From assembly GCF_016801865.2 (NCBI RefSeq), contig NC_068939.1:89362879-89426878 (forward strand): a stretch of DNA of 64,000 nt, in the 5' to 3' direction. Below are positions 36,003 through 45,678 of this stretch, in pieces; the stretch's first letter is position 1; the number at the start of each line of letters is the position of its first letter. The notes below the pieces were generated by a model. The model ran no database searches. It was not told the origin of the DNA and saw only the letters and a program-made list of their open reading frames with translations. The stretch comes from Culex pipiens pallens. Lineage: Eukaryota; Arthropoda; Insecta; Diptera; Culicidae. Made by a program: the position numbers and the translations under genes.

Positions 36003-38984
36003 AAAGTGTTGCTATTCGATTCTTTTATTTTTGGTACAGAAAAGTAGGCTATTTCGTCGTTCAAGAATGACAGGAAAAGTAAGTAGTTTCACGACGGAAT
36101 TGCAAAAAAATGTTTCGCCTCTCCTCTTATTCGCGGGCGTAGAAAGTTTGCAACACTACATTTTGAACTTTCAAAATTAAGGCTCGCCTGGGCGCCCGGT
36201 TTTATTATTTTATCCTGAACTTCAACTCCAAGAAGAAAAAATAATAACAGTTTCTGATAAAAAAACAAGATTTGGTATTAAAGTTATATTATACTGAAAA
36301 TGTTTAATAACACGCTAATAAGAGGAAATGTTATACATTTCAAAAACTCTCCTAATAACAAGATTTGTTATTCGTCTGTTATTCTGACTTAGAAATAAAA
36401 TTACCATTAATCGCACAAATGGAAAAGTTTTTAAGTGTCCATAACAAAATCTGTTATTATTTTTTCTTTTGTTAAATATGTTTAGGTCTTTGATATAATT
36501 TTGTCCAATTTCGTCGGGGTCATTATTTTGGCCATGAAATGGGGTCCTTAAGCTAAAATTATTCGAAAAAGTTGAAAATTTGAAAGTTGATTTTTTTAGC
36601 ATTTGATATACCCGCTGGGACTTTATTAAAATTACTAGAACTATAGAATAATTTTGACCAATTTAATCGTGGTCATTATTTTGGCCATGAAATGGGGACC
36701 TTGAACTGAAATTATTCTTAAAAGTTGAAATTTTGTAAGCTGATTTTTTTAATTATTTGATATATCCCTTAGGGGGTATACCAAATAATTAAAAAAAATC
36801 AACTAAAATTGGCTAGAACTATGGAATAATTTTGACCAATTTAATCGTGGTCATTTATTTAACCATGAAATGGGGTCCTTAAGCTTAAATTAATCTGATA
36901 AAATAAACTTTTGAAAGTTGTTTTTTTTTAAGTTTGTTATATTCTCTAAGGGAATTGATTTATTTATTGAGAATTTTTGAAATGTGAATAACAAAAACTG
37001 TTATTATTTTCACAGAGCGAGGAAGTCGGAGCTGACATTGAAGTTCGAGCTGGAGTGAGACCTCAACTTTTAAGAATTTTAAGTTCACCGAGAAAGTACA
37101 GTAAAGCAAAATAATGTCAACTGTTATTTACATAATGGAGCAATTCTCTACGAAATCGGTATTTTTTCTTGAATTTTAATTTTTGTATTTTTTAATCCGG
37201 CTGAAACTTTTTTGGTGCCTTCGGTATGCCCAAAGAAGCCATTTTACATCATTAGTTTGTCCATATAATTTTCCATACAAATTTGGCAGCTGGTCATACA
37301 AAAATGATGTATGAAAATTCAAAAATCTGTATCTTTTGAAGGAATTTTTTGATCGGTTTGGTGTCTTCGGAAAGTTGTAGGTATGGATACGGACTACACT
37401 GGAAAAAAATGATACACAGTAAAAAAAATAATTGGTGATTTTTTATTTAACTTTTTGTCACTAAAACTTGATTTGCAAAAAAAACACTATTTTTAAAGTG
37501 TTGCTATTCGATTCTTTTATTTTTGGTACAGAAAAGTAGGCTATTTCGTCGTTCAAGAATGACATGAAAAATAAACAGTTTCACGACGGAATTGCAAAAA
37601 AAAATGTTTCGCCTCTCCTCTTATTCGCGGGCGTAGAAAGTTTGCAACACTACATTTTGAACTTTCAAAATTAAGGCTCGCCTGGGCGCCCGGTTTTATT
37701 ATTTTATCCTGAACTTCAACTCCAAGAAGAAAAAATAATAACAGTTTCTGATAAAAAAACAAGATTTGGTATTAAAGTTATATTATACTGAAAATGTTTA
37801 ATAACACGCTAATAAGAGGAAATGTTATACATTTCAAAAACTCTCCTAATAACAAGATTTGTTATTCGTCTGTTATTCTGACTTAGAAATAAAATTACCA
37901 TTAATCGCACAAATGGAAAAGTTTTTAAGTGTCCATAACAAAATCTGTTATTATTTTTTCTTTTGTTAAATATGTTTAGGTCTTTGATATAATCTTGTCC
38001 AATTTAGTCGGGGTCATTATTTTGGCCATGAAATGGGGTCCTTAAGCTAAAATTATTCGAAAAAGTTGAAAATTTGAAAGTTGATTTTTTTAGCATTTGA
38101 TATACCCGCTGGGACTTTATTAAAATTACTAGAACTATAGAATAATTTTGACCAATTTAATCGTGGTCATTATTTTGGCCATGAAATGGGGACCTTGAAC
38201 TGAAATTATTCTTAAAAGTTGAAATTTTGTAAGCTGATTTTTTTAATTATTTGATATATCCCTTAGGGGGTATACCAAATAATTAAAAAAAATCAACTAA
38301 AATTGGCTAGAACTATGGAATAATTTTGACCAATTTAATCGTGGTCATTTATATAACCATGAAACGGGATCCTTAAGCTTAAATAAATCTGATAAAATAA
38401 ACTTTTGAAAGTTGTTTTTTTTTAAGTTTGTTATATTCTCTAAGGGAATTGATTTATTTATTGAGAATTTTTGAAATGTGAATAACAAAAACTGTTATTA
38501 TTTTCACAGAGCGAGGAAGTCGGAGCTGACATTGAAGTTCGAGCTGGAGTGAGACCTCAACTTTTAAGAATTTTAAGTTCACCGAGAAAGTACAGTAAAG
38601 CAAAATAATGTCAACTGTTATTTACATAATGGAGCAATTCTCTACGAAATCGGTATTTTTTCTTGAATTTTAATTTTTGTATTTTTTAATCCGACAGAAA
38701 CTTTTTTGGTGCCTTCGGTATGCCCAAAGAAGCCATTTTACATCATTAGTTTGTCCATAAATTTTCCATACAAATTTGGCAGCTGGTCATACAAAAATGA
38801 TGTATGAAAATTCAAAAATCTGTATCTTTTGAAGGAATTTTTTGATCGATTTGGTGTCTTCGGCAAAGTTGTAGGTATGGATACGGACTACACTGGAAAA
38901 AAATGATACACAGTAAAAAAATTGGTGATTTTTTATTTAACTTTTTGTCACTAAAACTTGATTTGCAAAAAAAACACTATTTTT
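36003..38984. repeat. Tandem duplication, 2 x 1.49 kb
   Basis: 36003-37494 and 37495-38984 are near-identical head-to-tail copies. They share TGTTGCTATTCGATTCTTTT at the start and AAAACACTATTTTT at the end, and differ at scattered bases. Each copy includes a family C segment at its right end and a hairpin ATTATTTGATATATCCCTTA/GGGGGTATACCAAATAATTA (36757, 38250). No gene lies inside. Confidence 0.88.
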
Positions 38985-39535
38985 GATTTTTTTTTTATTG
39001 TTTGATATGTTTAAGAGGACATCAAATGCCAACTTTTCAGAAATTTCCAGGTTGTGCAAAAAATCTTTGAGCGAGTTATAAATTTTTGAAACAATACTGA
39101 TTTTTTTTTAAATCAAAAATTTTTCAACTTTATTTTTCGATGTAAAATCAAATTTGCAATCAAAAAGTACTCTAGTGAAATTTTGATAAAGTGCACCGTT
39201 TTCAAGTTAAATCCATTTTTAGGTGACTTTTTTGAAAATAGTCGCAGTTTTTCATTTTTTTAAATTAGTGCACATATTTGCCCACTTTTGAAAAAAATAT
39301 TTTTGAAAAGCTGAGAAAATTCTCTATATTTTGTTTTTTGAACTTTGTTGATACGACCCTTAGTTGCTGAGATATTGCCATGCAAAGGTTTAAAAACAGG
39401 AAAATTGATGTTTTCTAAGTCTCACCCAAACAACACACCATTTTGTAATGTCGATATCTCAGCAACTAATGGTCCGATTTTCAATGTTAAAATATGAAAC
39501 ATTCGTGAAATTTTTCGATCTTTTCAAAAAAAATA

Positions 39536-39953
39536 CAGTCGACTCTCTGGTTGTCAATATCCAAGGGACTGTCGAGGAAGAGAATCATCAGTTTACAGAA
39601 CGATGCAAAATGAAGACTCGATTGAAAATATTTTTTTCTTGATACCCAGCTATGGGAGAGAATCATGGCAACGTACATCAAACAAAAACAAACTAATGTC
39701 AAACACCCTTCAAGGCTTCGTTTCGCCAAGAAAAATGTCTATGCAAGCCATGAGAAAGTGAAATTATTGACAACCGGAAGAGATTTTTAAAGCAAACAGA
39801 ATCCAAGGGACCGTCGAGGAAGAGATCCTTCAAGCAAGGGAAAATATCGAGAAATGAAGATAATTGAAGTATGCAGATTGAAGGGACCGAAGAATTCATC
39901 GATAGATGGAGAATCATTGATATCGAGAAGATCGACAGCCAGAGAGTCGACTG
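39536..39953. mobile_element. TIR element, 418 bp, TA flanks (pogo/mariner-like)
   Basis: CAGTCGACTCTCTGGTTGTC opens it and GACAGCCAGAGAGTCGACTG closes it; TA flanks both sides. Internal motif CCAAGGGACTGTCGAGGAAG recurs at about 39805 and in part at 39885. It interrupts a family C copy. The uninterrupted form is visible at 45720-45850, where the same sequence reads through without the insertion. Confidence 0.82.
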
Positions 39954-40220
39954 TATTTTCAAAATTTTTAAACCAAGACTAACATTTTAGAAGGGCGTAA
40001 TATTGAATCGATCAAAAAATTCCTTCAAAAGATACAGATTTTGGATTTTCATACATCATTTTTGTATGATCAGCTGCCAAATTTGTATGGAAAATTGTAT
40101 GGACAAACTAATGATGCAAAATGGCTTCTTTGGGCATACTGAAGGCACCAAAAAAGTTTCAGTCGGATTAAAAAATACAAAAAAAAAATCGAATGACCGA
40201 AATCTGGGAGAACTGCTCAA

Positions 40221-40406
40221 TAGGGGGATGGCGTCGCTATTTTTAGACCACATTTTCCACTTTTGCTCATCGAAACCGACTACTTTATCGACTTCATTTT
40301 GCTGGGCGAGATAGGACGCCGTCTATTTTTAGACGATGACTCAGCACTTTTACAGTCTTGCGCTTAAAAAAACCAGGTGGCAGCACGATGTAACGCCACG
40401 TCCCTA
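40221..40406. mobile_element. MITE family D, complete copy, 186 bp
   Basis: Left end TAGGGGGATGGCGTCGC and right end GTAACGCCACGTCCCTA, with TA at both borders. It sits at the end of an inverted family C copy. Related copies are at 4329-4485 and the dimer at 42417-42780. Confidence 0.78.
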
Positions 40407-40674
40407 TGGTGACAAGAAAAATTTAAATTTTGGAGAATCTCAAGAGATACCCCCTGGCTTGATTCTTTTGGCAAAATTAAGTAACTGAGCAACTCTTTAC
40501 GAAATCGGCCGATTTCAACCATTTTTATTTTTTTTTTTTTATTTGGCTCAAACTTTGTGGGGGCCTTCGCTATGACCAAAGAAGCTTTGTTGTGTCATTG
40601 GTTCACCCATACAAGTCTCCATACAATTTTGGCTGCTGTCCATACAAAAATGGTACGTAAATATTTTCAATCCT

Positions 40675-40868
40675 CATCATTCCGGTACGAGAATCGAACT
40701 CACGACCTCTGGATTGGAAATCCAGCACGCCGTTAGTCGAAACCCATCCCCTACCGGTCAGTATTCCCAGTGAGCAGATTTACTCTTTGAAGGGATCTGA
40801 CTTTGCCGAGCCAGACAGGAATCGAACCCATCACCTTCCGCTTACAAGGCGAAACCCATAACCTCACG
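40675..40868 (-). mobile_element. Dimeric tRNA-derived SINE
   Basis: Two tRNA-like units in tandem on the minus strand. The first (about 40860-40795) has TTCGCCTTGTAAGCGGAA, a TGT (Thr-like) anticodon arm, and B box GGGTTCGATTCC. The second (about 40757-40680) has CTGGATTTCCAATCCAG, a perfect five-pair arm with loop TTTCCAA, and B box GAGTTCGATTCTC. The spacer between them is about 45 bp. D-arms are degraded, so these are not working tRNA genes. Confidence 0.7.
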
Positions 40869-41025
40869 GCCCCGGAAGTTCGGCTCGGCAAAGTTGTAGG
40901 TATTGTTGAGGACTATTGAGAAAAAAATAGGTACACGGAAAAAAAAATTCGGATTATTTTATCAACTTTTTTTTTCACAAAAACTTAATTTCCCAAAATA
41001 CATATTTTTTTTGATGTTCGAGATT

Positions 41026-41624
41026 GCCGAGCTCCTGTGGTCTAGTGGTACGGGTTTCGCTTTGTAAGCGGAAGGTCGATGGATTGAAACCCATCTGGCG
41101 AGGCGGTCGAGAGGGGATTTCGGCTGCTGCGGGAATTGATTTGTCAAGTCCCAAGCCTCCCCAAAACCCATCACATCCAATCTCTCGGACGATCTGTTGG
41201 CGACTGAGTCTGAGCGTTGAAGAACTCTGCAGCAATACACAGAGAAGAGCTTCAAATGCTACTTTCGACTCGGTCACATGCTCTCAGGCAAAATTCGAGC
41301 TGAAGATTGGGCTATATGATCGGTAACGATCTCTAGATGGGTCAAAAATAAACGAGATTTCCCCTCAATCTAGCTCATCTCCACGTCTTCGGATCGGTCT
41401 CTCGTGCTCGTGTGGCATGGCATTGAGTGATTGGTTTGGGGAATGAGAGGGGGCAACTGCTCGAATAATTCGTCAAAAACTGTCTCGCTCAAACAATAGC
41501 GCTACGGAAGACGATCGTTCGGCAGGCTGTGTATAGCAGCAAAACAGAAAACCTGAGAACAGATCATACTACAATAGATACGCAAGTGTCGCAGTGGTCC
41601 GTGTCTGTTCACAGTAAAAAAAAA
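41026..41624 (+). mobile_element. tRNA-Thr-derived SINE, 599 bp, 12-bp TSD
   Basis: The head has A box GTGGTCTAGTGGTACGGG, a Thr-like anticodon arm (TTCGCTTTGTAAGCGGA) and B-box remnant GGATTGAAACCC. A roughly 500-bp unrelated body ends in an A-run at 41616-41625. The 12-bp duplication ATGTTCGAGATT flanks it exactly (41014-41025, 41625-41636), the mark of LINE-driven insertion. It interrupts a family C repeat. Long for a SINE. Confidence 0.88.
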
Positions 41625-42017
41625 ATGTTCGAGATTTTTTGATATGTTTTAGAGGACAAAAACCCGCAACTTTTGAGCCATAGAGAAACATGGTCAAAAA
41701 ATCTGCCGCCGAGTTATAATTTTTTGAAAAAATTGTGGTTTTTGGTCGAAATTCGACGTGATTTTTTGAAGTAAAATTAAATTTCCAATCGAAAAGTACT
41801 CAACAGATTTTTTGATAAAGGGCTCTGTTTTCAAGATTAAGCCACCGAAAGTTTGATGTTAGCGAAATATGTGCAGTTTTTTGATTTTTAAAAATAGTGA
41901 CCATGAGTGACCATTTCTAAAAATATTTTTTTCAAAAAGTTCAGAAAATTTGCTATACAATTGTCTAAGAGACATTGAAGATTGGATCTCGGGTTGCTGA
42001 GATACAACCGCTTAAAG

Positions 42018-42110
42018 AAAAACGTTACTTAATCCACCTAGGTGAATGGGGGCTTCCTCTTCTCGGTTCATACACAAATAAATGTATTGAGAATGTACAT
42101 GTATATATAG
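42018..42110. repeat. Family B, left-end fragment
   Basis: TTACTTAATCCACCTAGGTG and GGCTTCCTCTTCTCGG match the starts of 2455-4290 and of the inverted 49518-50757 copy. Confidence 0.5.
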
Positions 42111-42159
42111 AGGCGATTCGTTGATTGAGTTCTAAAATTCAACTAAATTGGTAATATTA

Positions 42160-42250
42160 TTGTTCACAATGATAAAGCTTAATTTTCTGGGTACAATGAC
42201 CCTTTGTACGACCGCAAAGGATTTAAAATGGATTTTTAAAACAATTTAAA
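42160..42250 (-). repeat. 90-bp interspersed repeat (also 47195-47275, 48330-48430)
   Basis: GGGTACAATGACCCTTTGTA, CGACCGCAAAGGATTTAAAA; the complementary sequence occurs at 47208-47265 and 48340-48400. Family unknown. Confidence 0.55.
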
Positions 42251-42416
42251 ATAATAACTTTGCGATCCTTTTTGACTGAAAGCAGAATACTTAGTATATA
42301 GTCTAGAGACTTACTAAATCGAATGCTATTCAATCCGAGTAGAAGTAAAATACGCCCATGTTCGTCGACGAAAATCCATGTAAGCAATGCACGCGAGTTT
42401 TTACACCGTGACGGCA

Positions 42417-42780
42417 TAGGGGGATGGCGTCACTATTTTTAGACCACGTTTTCCACTTTTTCTTATCGAAACCGACTACTTTATCGACTTCATTTTGCTG
42501 GGCGAGATAGGACGCCGTCTATTTTTAGACGATGACTCAGCACTTTTGCACTTAAAAAAACCAGATGGCAGCACGATGTAACGCCACGTCCCTATAGGGA
42601 TGTGGCGTTACATCGTGCTGCCACCTGGTTTTTTTAAGCGCAAGAGTGGAAAAGTGCTGAGTCATCGTCTAAAAATAGACGGCGTCCTATCTCGCCCAGC
42701 AAAATGAAGTCGATAAAGTAGTAGGATTCGATGAGAAAAAGTGGAAAGTGTGGTCTAAAAATAGTGACGCCATCCCCCTA
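42417..42780. mobile_element. Head-to-head dimer of MITE family D
   Basis: Two copies of the 186-bp family D element in opposite orientation share a central CCTATAGG (42591-42598), giving a 364-bp near-perfect hairpin bordered by TAGGGGGATGG and CCATCCCCCTA. Confidence 0.85.
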
Positions 42781-43010
42781 TGCAGTGCTCGAACGAGTCA
42801 AAATTTCCGTAAACTCTCTCCTTCTCTCGCCTTGCATTCCGCTCTCACCTTCTACAGCTAAAGCGAAAATTTAAGAAAGGGTAAAAAGTGTATCGCTAAC
42901 GGAGTCGATCGATGGCTCATGGATAGGTATCTAAGAACACATTACATATTGTCATTTCCCGAAATGACTTGACTTGTCTTGGCTTGGCGAAGACGTTTTT
43001 GAGGCTATTC

Positions 43011-45678
43011 TGGTCCTGATTTAGGGACGACAGAATCTTAGCATGCTGGACGCGATTCACAAAGGGAATTTTATTTCCTAAAATGACATTCGAAGCACGA
43101 TGAAAAATGCTTTCGAGTGAAGTATAATAGTTCTGGGTTTTTTAGCCGGATGGGCGAACCAGCATGTGATAATGCATTGGTATCGTCAAAAATAGCAGTT
43201 TAGTGCAGATATTAGCGACTAAGCCTAATAATTCGTCGAGATATGTATCTCATTGGATTGGGTTTTGAAAAAGCTTTACAAAAATGTGCAACATGCCGAA
43301 ATTTTGGTTAATTTTGGCCACGTTTTAGTCGATTTGGAGGCGGCTGAATGCAAACAGTTTTCTTAAAGTGGCTGTAACTTTGGCTAATTTCAATGGATTT
43401 TTGTCCCGTTTCAGCCGTGGATGGAGGACATTCCAGACTACCTAGTTGTGCAAAAATGAAGCAATTTTGAAAATTTTTCATCGTTTTTTGTTTTTCCATT
43501 TTAGTTTTGCAAATCGTTTTTCGTAAATATCTTTTGACAGGAAAGGGCTACGGGGAAGATTTTCAATAGCGACTTATCGGAAGCTAAGAGGGATCGAATG
43601 CAACCGGAAGTGTCCAAATCCGTTCAGCCATTTCCGAGAAATCGAAGTGCAATTTTTTGGCCAATTTTCAAGTGATTTTATATGGCATTCCTCGGAGAGG
43701 AAGCCAAAACTCGGGTTCCCCCAAAATAAAATAATCTGCCGTAAACCAATTGCGACCAGTTGGTCGCGTTCTTGTTGCACTCTTCTCAACAAGTCGAGTC
43801 GGCGTAGTGAGCTAGGGCGCGCCCTAGAATTTTATTTTTGGCCGTGGGTTCGAATCTCGTTCTCTCCCGCTCGCTCTCTGAGCTGATTTGTTTTTTTTTT
43901 TCTCTCTGCGCGTTGTCGAGCAATCTTCCGGCCGGAAGGTGCTCGACTTGGTTTTTCGAGCAATCTTCCGGCCGCTCGACTTTTGGGGCCATGCTGGACC
44001 TGATTTGAGGTCGGCGGAATCTTTGCATGCTGGACGCGATTCACAAAGGGAATTTTATTTCCTAAAATGACATTCGAAGCACGATGAAAAATGCTTTCGA
44101 GTGAAGTATAATAGTTCTGGGTTTTTTAGCCGGATGGGCGAACCAGCATGTGATAATGCATTGGTATCGTCAAAAATAGCAGTTTAGTGCAGATATTAGC
44201 GACTAAGCCTAATAATTCGTCGAGATATGTATCTCATTGGATTGGGTTTTGAAAAAGCTTTACAAAAATGTGCAACATGCCGAAATTTTGGTTAATTTTG
44301 GCCACGTTTTAGTCGATTTGGAGGCGGCTGAATGCAAACAGTTTTCTTAAAGTGGCTGTAACTTTGGCTAATTTCAATGGATTTTTGTCCCGTTTCAGCC
44401 GTGGATGGAGGACATTCCAGACTACCTAGTTGTGCAAAAATGAAGCAATTTTGAAAATTTTTCATCGTTTTTTGTTTTTCCATTTTAGTTTTGCAAATCG
44501 TTTTTCGTAAATATCTTTTGACAGGAAAGGGCTACGGGGAAGATTTTCAATAGCGACTTATCGGAAGCTAAGAGGGATCGAATGCAACCGGAAGTGTCCA
44601 AATCCGTTCAGCCATTTCCGAGAAATCGAAGTGCAATTTTTTGGCCAATTTTCAAGTGATTTTATATGGCATTCCTCGGAGAGGAAGCCAAAACTCGGGT
44701 TCCCCCAAAATAAAATAATCTGCCGTAAACCAATTGCGACCAGTTGGTCGCGTTCTTGTTGCACTCTTCTCAACAAGTCGAGTCGGCGTAGTGAGCTAGG
44801 GCGCGCCCTAGAATTTTATTTTTGGCCGTGGGTTCGAATCTCGTTCTCTCCCGCTCGCTCTCTGAGCTGATTTGTTTTTTTTTTTTCTCTCTGCGCGTTG
44901 TCGAGCAATCTTCCGGCCGGAAGGTGCTCGACTTGGTTTTTCGAGCAATCTTCCGGCCGCTCGACTTTTGGGGCCATGCTGGACCTGATTTGAGGTCGGC
45001 GGAATCTTTGCATGCTGGACGCGATTCACAAAGGGAATTTTATTTCCTAAAATGACATTCGAAGCACGATGAAAAATGCTTTCGAGTGAAGTATAATAGT
45101 TCTGGGTTTTTTAGCCGGATGGGCGAACCAGCATGTGATAATGCATTGGTATCGTCAAAAATAGCAGTTTAGTGCAGATATTAGCGACTAAGCCTAATAA
45201 TTCGTCGAGATATGTATCTCATTGGATTGGGTTTTGAAAAAGCTTTACAAAAATGTGCAACATGCCGAAATTTTGGTTAATTTTGGCCACGTTTTAGTCG
45301 ATTTGGAGGCGGCTGAATGCAAACAGTTTTCTTAAAGTGGCTGTAACTTTGGCTAATTTCAATGGATTTTTGTCCCGTTTCAGCCGTGGATGGAGGACAT
45401 TCCAGACTACCTAGTTGTGCAAAAATGAAGCAATTTTGAAAATTTTTCATCGTTTTTTGTTTTTCCATTTTAGTTTTGCAAATCGTTTTTCGTAAATATC
45501 TTTTGACAGGAAAGGGCTACGGGGAAGATTTTCAATAGCGACTTATCGGAAGCTAAGAGGGATCGAATGCAACCGGAAGTGTCCAAATCCGTTCAGCCAT
45601 TTCCGAGAAATCGAAGTGCAATTTTTTGGCCAATTTTCAAGTGATTTTATATGGCATTCCTCGGAGAGGAAGCCAAAA
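43011..45678. repeat. Tandem array, 2.7 copies of a 985-bp unit
   Basis: Units at 43011-43994, 43995-44979 and 44980-45678 (partial). They are nearly identical, so the same chance frames recur at a 984-985 bp step. Each starts near TGGACCTGATTT. The first ~660 bp ends like family B (ATTCCTCGGAGAGGAAGCC), and the last ~325 bp carries a tRNA-like block and a CGAGCAATCTTCCGGCC palindrome. The third copy stops at the family-B-like end, which marks it as a separate insertion unit. Confidence 0.9.
43797..43872 (+). repeat. tRNA-like block in the tandem unit (repeats at 44781-44856)
   Basis: GTCGGCGTAGTGAGCTAGGG resembles an A box and GGGTTCGAATCTC is a near-perfect B box, 40 bp apart. No full cloverleaf forms, so it is probably a SINE head or tRNA relic and may still bind TFIIIC. 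Confidence 0.45.

Larger units (their letters stand above)
40483..42010. repeat. Interspersed repeat family C, long copy split by two SINEs
   Basis: Starts GAGCAACTCTTTACGAAATC and continues after each insertion (GGCAAAGTTGTAGGTATTG at 40887; TTTTTTGATATGTTTTAGAG at 41635). It ends near TTGCTGAGATAC. An inverted relative is at 50770-52310. Confidence 0.65.

Noticed and set aside
40680..41100. Functional tRNA-Thr or tRNA-Gly genes
   Set aside because: Anticodon and T arms are good but D arms and acceptor pairing are degraded; one has SINE TSDs and an A-tail.
43308..45468. Recurring identical frames as a tandem gene family
   Set aside because: They recur only because the 985-bp unit is duplicated; no protein features.
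43011..45678. CRISPR-like or satellite array
   Set aside because: Units are ~985 bp with no short repeat/spacer plan; eukaryotic sequence.
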